From NCBI RefSeq assembly GCF_008905045.1, contig NZ_VWMY01000010.1, positions 75,172-139,171 on the forward strand: a stretch of 64,000 nt of DNA, in the 5' to 3' direction. The translations under genes were made by a program, and so were the position numbers. Shown here piece by piece: positions 16,866-24,292 of the stretch (position 1 is the stretch's first letter; every line of letters begins with the position of its first letter). This DNA comes from Streptomyces albicerus (GTDB lineage: Bacteria; Actinomycetota; Actinomycetes; Streptomycetales; Streptomycetaceae). Below the pieces are notes generated by a model, which was given only the letters and a program-made list of their open reading frames with translations, made no database searches and was not told where the DNA came from.

Positions 16866-18455
16866 TCAGCCGACTAGCGCGTCCGGTTTGCCCTTGCTGC
16901 GTGGCCGTTCCTCGACCATGGTGCCCCAGACGATCATCCGGTACTTGCTGGTGAATTCCGGGGTGCAGGTGGTGAGGGTGATGTACCGGCCCGCCGCGGT
17001 GAAGCCCGACCCCTTGGGGATCGCGTCCAGGACGGCCGTATTGCTAGGCGCCGTCACCGGCAGGATCGACGCCATCTTGTAGACGAAGTACTTGTCCTGC
17101 GTCTCCACGACGATCGGGTCGCCCGGCTTGAGACGGTTGATGTACCGGAACGGTTCGCCATGGGTGTTGCGGTGTCCGGCCACGCCGAAGTTGCCCGTCT
17201 TCGCGTCCGGCATCGCCGTCTTCACGCCCTCCTCGGCGTAGTGGCCGACCATGCCGCGGTCCAGGACCCGCTTCTTGTCGGTGCCCTCGGCGACCGGCAC
17301 GACCACGTCCAGCTTCGGAATGTGCAGGAGGGCGAAGCCCTGCCCCGGCTCGAACGCGCCCGGATTGCGCTTGCCGTTCGCCCAGTCGTTCTGGAGGCTG
17401 CTCGCCTCGTTGCCCGCCTGCGCGGCTGCCCGGATGTTCGTCCACCACAGCTGGTACGTCACGAACAGCAGCATCAGTACGCCGGTGGTGATGAACACCT
17501 CACCGATCGCCCGGCTGGCCATCACGGCAGCGCCCGGCTTCCGCGCCCGCGCCGCGCGCCGCGCCTCCATGCGCGAGAGGGGCGCTCCGGGCTCCGTCCG
17601 CTCCTCCTGCGCCCCACTGGTCCCGCCGGCCCCGCCATGCCGCCCGTGGCGCCTGGCGGCCTTCCGCCGGGCCGCACGGCCCCCGCCCGGGCCGCCTGTG
17701 CCGCCTGTGCCGCCTGTGGGCGATACGGCGGGCGTGGTGGGCGTCGGGAAGCCGGATATGGGCTCGGCGCCGGCTATGCGCAGTGCGACCGTCTCGTCGT
17801 CGTCAGGGGGAGGCTCGTACGACGGAGGGCCGGGCGGGGAGTACGACGGGGAGCTCGGCCGGGCGTTCGGCCGGGCGTACATCTCGTCGTACGACGGCTG
17901 CGGCGGCCCTCCGTACGACGGCTGGGCCTCCTGATACCGAGGCCCAGCTCCGGTCCCTCCGTAGGACGGCTGCTGCGCCTCGTACGGCCGCGGCGGTTCG
18001 GCGTACGGCGGCTGCGGCTGCGGCTGCGGCTGCGGCTGCGGCTCTGCGTACCCGTGCGCGGGCTCCGCGTGCGCACGGCGCACCGGCTCCGCGTACGCCG
18101 CGGCGTTCTGCCCGGCGCTCCAGTCCCGCGAATACCCCTGAGAGTCATGCCACGCCTGCTCGGGCGACGCGGGCTGTCGCTGTCCCGGGAGGGGGTCGCT
18201 GAGCGGGTCGGTGAGCCCGTCGACGGCGGCCCGCATCGCTCCGCCCGCCTGGACACCGCCCGGCGCTGCGAAGTCTTCCGACACCGCGAAATCATTCGGT
18301 GCCGCGAAATCACGGGACGCCTCGAAGGACGACGTCGCCTCAAAGGCGGCTGTCTCCTCGAAGGCGCCCGGCGCCTCAAACGCCGCAGCGCCCCCGTACA
18401 CGGCGTCCTCGCCGTACGGGGCGGCACTGTCGCGCTCGGGGCGCAGGGCGGTCAC
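16866..18455 (-). CDS. srtE1: Class E sortase with long repetitive cytoplasmic N-terminus (SrtE1-type)
   Basis: 529 residues from the GTG (18453-18455) that overlaps the pabA stop. Residues 1 to ~320 are low complexity: AFEA/DFAAP repeats, a Pro-Gln run (PQPQPQPQPQ), Tyr-Gly-Gly repeats and an Arg-rich stretch before the membrane helix (EVFITTGVLMLLFVTYQLWW). The sortase domain carries VAGHRNTHGEPFRY (His) and TLTTCTPEFTSKYRMIVWG (Cys, Arg). Predicted to anchor chaplin-type LAxTG proteins with the neighbouring SrtE2. The N-terminal extension is far longer than needed for an anchor and might bind other proteins; an internal start nearer the helix cannot be excluded. Confidence 0.82.
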   Translation of the reverse strand: MTALRPERDSAAPYGEDAVYGGAAAFEAPGAFEETAAFEATSSFEASRDFAAPNDFAVSEDFAAPGGVQAGGAMRAAVDGLTDPLSDPLPGQRQPASPEQAWHDSQGYSRDWSAGQNAAAYAEPVRRAHAEPAHGYAEPQPQPQPQPQPPYAEPPRPYEAQQPSYGGTGAGPRYQEAQPSYGGPPQPSYDEMYARPNARPSSPSYSPPGPPSYEPPPDDDETVALRIAGAEPISGFPTPTTPAVSPTGGTGGTGGPGGGRAARRKAARRHGRHGGAGGTSGAQEERTEPGAPLSRMEARRAARARKPGAAVMASRAIGEVFITTGVLMLLFVTYQLWWTNIRAAAQAGNEASSLQNDWANGKRNPGAFEPGQGFALLHIPKLDVVVPVAEGTDKKRVLDRGMVGHYAEEGVKTAMPDAKTGNFGVAGHRNTHGEPFRYINRLKPGDPIVVETQDKYFVYKMASILPVTAPSNTAVLDAIPKGSGFTAAGRYITLTTCTPEFTSKYRMIVWGTMVEERPRSKGKPDALVG

Positions 18456-19090
18456 GCCGTGGCCCTGCCCACCACCGGGGCGAGCCCCGTCGATCTGGCC
18501 ACGGCCCCGTGGTCGCCGCAGTCGACCAGCCAGTTGGCCAGCATGCGGTGACCGTGCTCGGTCAGCACGGACTCGGGGTGGAACTGCACACCCTCGACGG
18601 GGAGTTCGCAGTGCTTGAGACCCATGATGATCCCGTCGTGCGTGCGGGCCGTGACCTCCAGCTCGGCCGGCACGGTCTCCGGCTCGGCGGCCAGCGAGTG
18701 GTAGCGGGTGGCGGTGAAGGGGGACGGCAGTCCCGCGAACACGCCCTTGCCCTCGTGCTCGACGAGCGACGTCTTGCCGTGCAGCAGCTCGGGCGCCCGG
18801 TCCACCACACCGCCGTACGCCACCTGCATCGACTGCATCCCGAGGCAGACCCCGAAGACGGGGACGCCGGTCGCGGCGCAGTGCCGCACCATGTCGACGC
18901 AGACACCGGCCTCCTCGGGCGTGCCCGGGCCCGGCGACAGGAGCACGCCGTCGAAACCGTCCTGTGCGTGCGCCGTCGACACCTCGTCGTTGCGCAGCAC
19001 CTCGCACTCGGCGCCCAGCTGGTAGAGGTACTGGACCAGGTTGAAGACGAAGCTGTCGTAGTTGTCGACGACGAGAATCCGCGCGCTCAC
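18452..19090 (-). CDS. pabA: Glutamine amidotransferase, aminodeoxychorismate/anthranilate synthase component II
   Basis: 212 residues; GTG at 19088-19090 overlaps the stop of the small membrane protein gene, and its own stop overlaps srtE1, so the three are coupled. Class I amidotransferase motifs: DNYDSFVFNL, LLSPGPGTPEEAG, PVFGVCLGMQSM (nucleophile Cys) and VEGVQFHPESV (His, Glu). It supplies ammonia from glutamine for 4-aminobenzoate (folate) and/or anthranilate (tryptophan). No component I gene is nearby, and its position inside a sortase operon is conserved in actinomycetes but functionally unexplained. Confidence 0.92.
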   Translation of the reverse strand: MSARILVVDNYDSFVFNLVQYLYQLGAECEVLRNDEVSTAHAQDGFDGVLLSPGPGTPEEAGVCVDMVRHCAATGVPVFGVCLGMQSMQVAYGGVVDRAPELLHGKTSLVEHEGKGVFAGLPSPFTATRYHSLAAEPETVPAELEVTARTHDGIIMGLKHCELPVEGVQFHPESVLTEHGHRMLANWLVDCGDHGAVARSTGLAPVVGRATA

Positions 19091-19248
19091 TGGTTGTCCA
19101 CCGTCACATCGTTGAAGGGCAGCAGAGGTTCGGCCCACGGGAAGACGTACTGGAACAGCACGTAGACCACCGCGAGCACGAGCACGAGCGAAATCAGCGC
19201 CCGCGCCCATGTGTTTCCCGGCAGATGCCGCCAGATCCAGCCGTACAT
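19087..19248 (-). CDS. Small membrane protein, 53 aa
   Basis: ATG at 19246-19248 behind GGAAGGGAC, encoding MYGWIWRHLPGNTW, one membrane segment (ALISLVLVLAVVYVLFQYVF) and a short external tail ending VTVDNQ. The stop overlaps the pabA start. Not recognised as a named family; position suggests a helper of the sortase system. A start 9 codons upstream exists but has a poorer ribosome-binding site. Confidence 0.75.
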   Translation of the reverse strand: MYGWIWRHLPGNTWARALISLVLVLAVVYVLFQYVFPWAEPLLPFNDVTVDNQ

Positions 19249-19279
19249 GCCGTCCCTTCCGTCGCCGTACCACACCAGA

Positions 19280-19993
19280 CTAACGGCGTAGAGCCTCGGG
19301 TTTCCCAGCCTCTACGGGCTGGGTGGCATCAAGGTGCGCCCAGACGATGAGCCGATGGCTGTGACCCCATTCCGGTTCACAGGTCGTCAGCGTCAGATAG
19401 CGGCCTTCGCGCGTGTAGCCGGATTTCCTCGGTACGGGGTCGATGACCGCAATGTCACTAGGGAGCGTTTTGTAGGGCTTGGTGTCGATGCGGTATGTGA
19501 ACCACGTCGCGCCGTCGGTCAGCACCACCGCGTCGCCCGGGCGCAGCCTGGGGAAGTCCTTGAACGGGTCCCCGTACGTGCGCCGATGGCCGGCGACGGC
19601 GAAATTGCCCTCCTGGCCGAGCTGCGCGGTGCTCGCGTAGTGGCCGAGGCCCTTCTTGAGGGTGCCCGTCTTCGTGCCTTCGAGCACGGGCTTGTTCCAC
19701 GTGAAACCAAGCCGCGGGATGTACATGACGGCGAAGGGCTTGCCGTCCTTGTACGGGGCGGGCTCCTCGGGACTCGCGCCGGGGCTCCCCGTCGCTGTGG
19801 ACGTCGGCGCCTCGGGCCCGGCGGTCACGGAACCCTTCGCCCACTGCTCCTGGAGCTGCGCGATCTGGTCGTCCATCGCACTGTCGGCCTTCACGCCCGT
19901 CCAGAACAGCACGTACACCACGAAGAGCACGATCACGGTGCCGACGGTGATGCACAGCTCGCTGAACGTCCTGACGACCACTCGCACCGACAC
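19280..19993 (-). CDS. Third class E sortase
   Basis: 237 residues, GTG at 19991-19993 after GGGGGACC. N-terminal membrane segment (CITVGTVIVLFVVYVLFW), Ser/Thr/Pro linker, then VAGHRRTYGDPFKD (His) and LTLTTCEPEWGHSHRLIVW (Cys; the Arg of HRLIVW). The Cys-loop differs from the two SrtE proteins (CEPEWGHS instead of CTPxFTS), so its substrate signal may differ. It precedes the small membrane protein-pabA-srtE1-srtE2 genes on the same strand with short spacing, forming one apparent cluster. A parS-like sequence (19694-19707) lies within it. Confidence 0.85.
   Translation of the reverse strand: MSVRVVVRTFSELCITVGTVIVLFVVYVLFWTGVKADSAMDDQIAQLQEQWAKGSVTAGPEAPTSTATGSPGASPEEPAPYKDGKPFAVMYIPRLGFTWNKPVLEGTKTGTLKKGLGHYASTAQLGQEGNFAVAGHRRTYGDPFKDFPRLRPGDAVVLTDGATWFTYRIDTKPYKTLPSDIAVIDPVPRKSGYTREGRYLTLTTCEPEWGHSHRLIVWAHLDATQPVEAGKPEALRR
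19694..19707. other. Degenerate parS-like site
   Basis: GTTCCACGTGAAAC differs from consensus parS at one position; inside the third sortase gene. Confidence 0.5.
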
Positions 19994-20011
19994 AAGGTCC
20001 CCCAGCGGCAG

Positions 20012-20791
20012 CTACTCCACAGGCTTCGCGTAGTGGAGATCCACTGTGCCCGAGTAGCCGGGAAGAGTCACGGTCCCGTCCTCCTCGACTTTCCAGCCGA
20101 GCCCATAGACGTTGACGTACACCATGTAGTTCTGGATCGCCGGGGAGGCCGAGAGGGCCTTCTGGAGCTTCTCCGGGTCGCCGACCGCCTGGATCTTGTA
20201 CGGGGGCGAGTAGACGCGGCCCTGGAGGATCAGGGTGTTGCCGACGCAGCGGACGGCGCTGGTGGAGATCAGCCGCTGGTCCATGACCTTGATGCCCTTG
20301 GCGCCGCCCTTCCACAGTGAGTTGACCACGGCCTGGAGGTCCTGCTGGTGGATGACCAGGTAGTCGGGCTGCGGCTCGGGGTAGCCGGGGAGCTTCGCGG
20401 TGGCGTTCGGAGGCGCGTCGTCGAGGGTAACCGTGACGGCCTTGCCCTTGAGCTTCTGGGTGCCCGCGTTCTCCTCCAAGGCGGCGAGCCTGGCCTCCTC
20501 CGCCTCCGTGCTGCCGTTGTCCCGCTCGGCCAGGGCCTCGACGTCTTCGCGCAGCGATCCGTTGCTCTCGTCGAGCTGCCCGTTCTTGTGGCTGCGCTCC
20601 TGAATCAGATCGGAGAGCTTCAGCAGCGAGGCGTCCGTACGGATGTTGGTGCCCTTGGCCGTGTTGAAGCTGGTGAAGAAGATCAGTCCGGCCAGGGCGA
20701 ACACGGCCACGGTCAGCACCCGTACCGGCCGGAAACGCCGGATAGTTGCAGGGCTGGAACCCGGCTGGGGGGAGTCGGCAGAATTGCTCAA
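20012..20791 (-). CDS. DUF881 family protein
   Basis: 259 residues starting at TTG (20789-20791), preceded by GAAGGAGA about 11 nt upstream; no ATG or GTG fits. Short cytoplasmic N-terminus, a membrane helix (VLTVAVFALAGLIFFTSF), a coiled-coil-like segment (LREDVEALAERDNG) and the DUF881 fold (VTVTLDDAP, YLVIHQQDLQAVVNSLW, GNTLILQGRVYSPPYKIQAVGD). DUF881 proteins are conserved near crgA and the division/sporulation genes of Gram-positives; structure resembles oligomerising domains, function unclear. Divergent from crgA, sharing a 142-bp intergenic region. Confidence 0.88.
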   Translation of the reverse strand: MSNSADSPQPGSSPATIRRFRPVRVLTVAVFALAGLIFFTSFNTAKGTNIRTDASLLKLSDLIQERSHKNGQLDESNGSLREDVEALAERDNGSTEAEEARLAALEENAGTQKLKGKAVTVTLDDAPPNATAKLPGYPEPQPDYLVIHQQDLQAVVNSLWKGGAKGIKVMDQRLISTSAVRCVGNTLILQGRVYSPPYKIQAVGDPEKLQKALSASPAIQNYMVYVNVYGLGWKVEEDGTVTLPGYSGTVDLHYAKPVE

Positions 20792-20933
20792 CGTACCCTT
20801 ATCTCCTTCGGCGCCGCGGAAGCACTACGCTAACGGACGCCCGGGGGAGCGCTAAGAGTCCCCTTGTACGCTGCCCCGGAGCCAGCCAACGTTCCCTGCG
20901 CGGCCACGCAGCGCATCGACAGGAGAGACCCTC

Positions 20934-21188
20934 GTGCCGAAGTCACGTATCCGCAAGAAGGCCGACTACACGCCGCCCCCGGCGAAGCAGGCGACCAACA
21001 TCAAGCTGAACAGTCGCGGCTGGGTTGCCCCGGTCATGCTGGCCATGTTCCTCATCGGCCTGGCCTGGATTGTCGTGTTCTACGTAACGGACGGCTCGCT
21101 GCCGATCGACTCGCTGGGCAACTGGAACATCGTGGTGGGCTTCGGCTTCATCGCGGCGGGATTCGGCGTTTCCACGCAGTGGAAGTAA
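20934..21188 (+). CDS. crgA: CrgA: cell-division (septation) regulator
   Basis: 84 residues, GTG behind CAGGAGAG. Basic N-terminus ([16 protein letters not shown]) and two membrane segments ([36 protein letters not shown]). CrgA in Streptomyces inhibits FtsZ ring formation in growing aerial hyphae and in mycobacteria binds divisome proteins. Monocistronic; three perfect DnaA boxes lie in the downstream gap. Confidence 0.95.
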   Translation: MPKSRIRKKADYTPPPAKQATNIKLNSRGWVAPVMLAMFLIGLAWIVVFYVTDGSLPIDSLGNWNIVVGFGFIAAGFGVSTQWK

Positions 21189-21524
21189 AGCGGCCGTAAG
21201 GTGGCCAGGGCCTTTACGGCAAGCCCTGGCCCAAGCTGTCCACTGAGTTATCCACAGCGGTTTCCACAGTGGGGAAAAGGTCAGAAGATCTGTGGATAAC
21301 CCATCCGGCGTTGACGCCGGTGTGACTGACTTACCGGGATCCGAACGGGATCCGGAAGTGTGTTCGCCCCCTGTCCTGCCTGGGGAAACCCAGGTCAGCG
21401 GCAGGGGGCACACTTGTTCCCGCACAGCATGCACAAGATCCGCCACGGTCTGTGGACAACGTCGGCTTCCGTTGGCTTCGCAGGTGGGTCGGCGGGCCGA
21501 CAAGGGTGAGCCGGGCAGTCCGGC
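21189..21524. promoter_or_regulatory. Intergenic DnaA-box cluster downstream of crgA
   Basis: Three perfect DnaA boxes: TTATCCACA 21248-21256, TGTGGATAA 21291-21299 and TGTGGACAA 21451-21459, with the near-palindromic TTTCCACAGTGGGGAAA between the first two (21260-21276). The region lies between the convergent crgA and rhomboid genes, so it is not an obvious promoter. No gene seen. Confidence 0.7.
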
Positions 21525-22421
21525 TCAGGTGAGCTGACCGGTCCTCACGAGTGTCATGACTACGACCGCGATCAGCACCAGCGCACATACGCCGTACTGA
21601 ATCAGGGCGCGCCGTTCGCGGGGCGCGTGAACCATCGCGTAGCCGATCAGGACGCCGCCGACGAGGCCGCCGATGTGGGCCTCCCAGGCGATGTTGCTCC
21701 ACCCGAAGGTGAAGATCAGGTTGATCACCAGCAGGGCGATGACCGGGCGCATGTCGTAGTTCAGCCGCCGCATGAGGATGGCGGTCGCGCCGAAGAGGCC
21801 GAAGATCGCGCCGGAGGCGCCGAGCGACGGCTGGTTCGGCTCGGCGATCAGATACGTGAGAGCGCTGCCCGCGAGGCCCGAGACCGCGTACAGGGCGATG
21901 TAGCGGGCGCGGCCGAGGGCCACCTCCAGAGGGCCGCCGATCCACCACAGGCTGAGCATGTTGAAGGCGATGTGGATATAGCTGCCGTGCAGGAACATCG
22001 CCGTGACGAGCCGGTACCACTGTCCTTCCGCGACGCCCTCGACGTCTCCGAGGATCGGCACGTAGGCCCGGCCGATGAGGTCGAAGCTGTCGGTGAAGCG
22101 GTCGCCCACGGAGAGCTGGACCAGGAAGACGGCGAGGTTGAGCCCGAGGATGATCTTGGTGATCAGCCGGGGGTCCGCGGCGACCGTGCCGCCGGCGAGG
22201 GTGCGGGGCTGCGAGGCGCTGGGCGCGTGCCCTGTGCCAGAACCGTCCCGTACGCACTCCGGGCACTGGAAGCCGACCGAGGCGCTGATCATGCACTCGG
22301 GGCAGATGGGGCGCTCACAGCGAGTGCAGCGGATGCCGGTCTCCCGGTCCGGGTGCCGGTAGCAGGTGGGCAGGCTCGCGGCACCCTGCGGTCCCTGCGG
22401 GCTGCCTGGCGCCTGGTCCAT
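21525..22421 (-). CDS. Rhomboid family intramembrane serine protease
   Basis: 298 residues, ATG with GAGGGG upstream. The N-terminal ~60 residues hold a Cys/His cluster (CYRHPDRETGIRCTRCERPIC, then CPEC) resembling a B-box-type zinc-binding module; six membrane segments follow. Catalytic Ser is in GASGAIFGL and His in EAHIGGLVGG; the HGSYIHIAFNMLSLWW segment is the family's structural motif. Rhomboids cleave transmembrane substrates within the bilayer. Follows ppiA on the same strand after a hairpin, so likely has its own promoter or attenuated read-through. Confidence 0.93.
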   Translation of the reverse strand: MDQAPGSPQGPQGAASLPTCYRHPDRETGIRCTRCERPICPECMISASVGFQCPECVRDGSGTGHAPSASQPRTLAGGTVAADPRLITKIILGLNLAVFLVQLSVGDRFTDSFDLIGRAYVPILGDVEGVAEGQWYRLVTAMFLHGSYIHIAFNMLSLWWIGGPLEVALGRARYIALYAVSGLAGSALTYLIAEPNQPSLGASGAIFGLFGATAILMRRLNYDMRPVIALLVINLIFTFGWSNIAWEAHIGGLVGGVLIGYAMVHAPRERRALIQYGVCALVLIAVVVMTLVRTGQLT

Positions 22422-22472
22422 GGGGATCCCCTCATCCTCTGTACGCTTTTGGTACGCAACGCACCGCCCCGC

Positions 22473-22502
22473 TCATCCTTACGGATGGGCGGGGCGTTTG
22501 GT
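22473..22502. terminator. Hairpin between ppiA and rhomboid gene
   Basis: GCCCCGC-CATCC/GGATG-GCGGGGC stem with a TTAC loop, followed on the plus strand by TTTGGTT. Confidence 0.7.
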
Positions 22503-22552
22503 TCCCTGCGGGAGCCGTCCGGCACATGGCCGGGGTCGGGCTCGCCCGCGGC

Positions 22553-22580
22553 TCTCGCTCAGCGGGTCTCGCTCAGCGGG
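22553..22580. repeat. 14-bp tandem duplication including the ppiA stop codon
   Basis: TCTCGCTCAGCGGG occurs at 22553-22566 and 22567-22580. The right copy contains the ppiA stop codon (22573-22575), so the left copy repeats the gene end just behind it. Confidence 0.85.
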
Positions 22581-23100
22581 TCTCGATGACGACCGACTCG
22601 ATGACCACGTCGTTGACCGGGCGGTCGGTGCGCGGGTTGGTCTGCGCGGACGCGATGGAGTCCACGACCTTCTGGCTGGCCGCGTCGGAGACCTCACCGA
22701 AGATGGTGTGCTTGCGGGTCAGCCACGCCGTCGGGGAGACGGTGATGAAGAACTGCGAGCCGTTGGTGCCCGGGCCGGCGTTCGCCATGGCCAGCAGGTA
22801 CGGCTTGTCGAAGGCGAGGTCCGGGTGGAACTCGTCCTCGAACTCGTAGCCGGGACCGCCGGTGCCGTTGCCCAGCGGGTCACCGCCCTGGATCATGAAT
22901 CCGCTGATCACCCGGTGGAAGACCGTGCCGTCGTAGAGCTTGTCCGTGGACTTCGCACCCGTGGCCGGGTTGGTCCACTCACGCTCGCCCTTGGCGAGCT
23001 CGACGAAGTTCCGGACCGTCTTGGGCGCGTGGTTCGGCAGGAGCCGCACTTCAATGTCGCCGTGATTGGTCTTCAGGGTGGCGTAAAGCTGCTCAGCCAC
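22573..23100 (-). CDS. ppiA: Peptidyl-prolyl cis-trans isomerase (cyclophilin)
   Basis: 175 residues, GTG at 23098-23100 after GGAAGG. Cyclophilin motifs: FHRVISGFMIQGGDP, AMANAGPGTNGSQFFIT and HTIFGEV. No signal peptide, so cytosolic. An open frame runs far upstream but lacks homology before VAEQLYATLKTNHGD, which is the family's N-terminus. Catalyses proline isomerisation during folding. Confidence 0.95.
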   Translation of the reverse strand: MAEQLYATLKTNHGDIEVRLLPNHAPKTVRNFVELAKGEREWTNPATGAKSTDKLYDGTVFHRVISGFMIQGGDPLGNGTGGPGYEFEDEFHPDLAFDKPYLLAMANAGPGTNGSQFFITVSPTAWLTRKHTIFGEVSDAASQKVVDSIASAQTNPRTDRPVNDVVIESVVIETR

Positions 23101-23436
23101 GATCTGCCTTCCGTTGTCCTTTGTGACTCCCCGATCCTCGCACGGACCGCGCCGCCCGTCTTCCGTCACCGCCGTTCCGGGCCTCTTCAGCCGCTTCGTA
23201 CCAAACAGGCGCGCGGTCCTGGGATCCGTGGCATTGTCGTCGCAAGCGCCCGTTGCACCGTATTGATCAGCTATTGCCCGAGTACACCCGTAGTCAGTAG
23301 TCATGACCCGGATGCCCGCCCTCGCATGCCCCGCAGCGCTCCGGCAGGCATGATCCGGATAAGGGTGGAAAGGTGAACTGTGACTTTCCGGGGATGGCCC
23401 CAAACCCCGACGTACGCCACCGAGGAGGAGGATCCC

Positions 23437-24150
23437 GTGACCCGCAAGGACAGCGTGCGCGCAGCGGCCGAGTCGGCGAAGGACAGCGTGCGGCACGCCG
23501 CGGAAGTGGTGGCGCCCTACGCCGACACGACCAAGGACCGAGCCGCTCAGTACGCGCACGAAGCACGCGTCAAGCTCGCACCGAAGGTGTCGGCCGCCGC
23601 TCTCCAGGCCGCCGAGCAGGCCCGCACGCAGTACGGCGCCCATCTCGCCCCGCGTCTCGAGCAGGCTCGTACCCATGTGCCGCCGAAGGTCGATCATGCC
23701 GCCCACGAGGCAGCGGTCCGCACCCGCAAGGCTGCCCGGCATGCGGCGGACTACTCCCGGCCGAGGATCGAGCAGGCCAGGTCCGCGGCCGGGCCTGTCC
23801 GTGAGGAGGCCGCGAACCGCAGCGCGGCGGCACTGGCGGCCCTGCGCGGCCAGGTCTCGGCGAAGGAGATCGAGAAGCTGGCTCGTAAGCACGAGCGGCG
23901 GGCCAAGGTCGGCCGCCTCGCCAAGGGCCTGGCCGTTCTGGGCATCCTGGCAGGTGGCGCCTTCGCCGCCTGGAAGTGGTGGGACAAGCAGGCCAACCCC
24001 GACTGGCTGGTTGAACCGCCCGCCGCCACCGAGGTCCCGGAGACCGGCCGTCTGACCTCGGTCGACGGCAGCGGTCAGGACGAACTCGACCCCGAGGTCC
24101 AGGCCAAGCAGGCCGAGGCGGAGGCCGCGGAGCGCGAGGACCGCGGCTGA
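23437..24150 (+). CDS. DUF5324 family coiled-coil membrane protein
   Basis: 237 residues from GTG 23437, chosen for the strong GGAGGAGGAT 5-8 nt upstream. Long Ala/Arg/Glu-rich amphipathic helical repeats (AAESAKDSVRHAAEVVAPYA, then several similar segments) over residues 1-165, a membrane-like segment (LAKGLAVLGILAGGAFAAW), and an acidic tail. Matches the Streptomyces-restricted DUF5324. The repeats resemble apolipoprotein or LEA-type helices that lie on membranes; the role is unknown. A long perfect hairpin follows the stop. Confidence 0.85.
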   Translation: MTRKDSVRAAAESAKDSVRHAAEVVAPYADTTKDRAAQYAHEARVKLAPKVSAAALQAAEQARTQYGAHLAPRLEQARTHVPPKVDHAAHEAAVRTRKAARHAADYSRPRIEQARSAAGPVREEAANRSAAALAALRGQVSAKEIEKLARKHERRAKVGRLAKGLAVLGILAGGAFAAWKWWDKQANPDWLVEPPAATEVPETGRLTSVDGSGQDELDPEVQAKQAEAEAAEREDRG

Positions 24151-24176
24151 CGCGTAGGGCGTCACCGCCGGCATCA

Positions 24177-24226
24177 ACATCGCTGTGGGGCGGGAGACTT
24201 GAAGTCTCCCGCCCCACAGCGATGTT
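24177..24226. terminator. 24-bp-arm perfect hairpin between convergent genes
   Basis: Left arm 24177-24200 (begins ACATCGCTGTGGGG), two-base centre, right arm 24203-24226, all paired. It terminates DUF5324 and probably the 320-aa protein gene from the other side. The right arm runs into a parS-like site. Confidence 0.85.
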
Positions 24227-24258
24227 TCACGTGGAACCAGCGTCGTTTCACGAGGAAC
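24224..24258. other. Two degenerate parS-like sites
   Basis: GTTTCACGTGGAAC (24224-24237, one mismatch) and GTTTCACGAGGAAC (24245-24258, two mismatches) in the convergent gap. Confidence 0.5.
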
Positions 24259-24292
24259 CGGTGCGCGGAGCCGGCTCTGCGCCGGTTCGGCC

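Noticed and set aside
16866..19007. 713-codon version of SrtE1
   Set aside because: The extra N-terminus lies over pabA in another frame; the GTG overlapping the pabA stop is the better start.
22573..24180. Single 535-codon frame covering ppiA and the region upstream
   Set aside because: Only the last 175 codons are cyclophilin; the rest crosses the DUF5324 gene and a promoter region.
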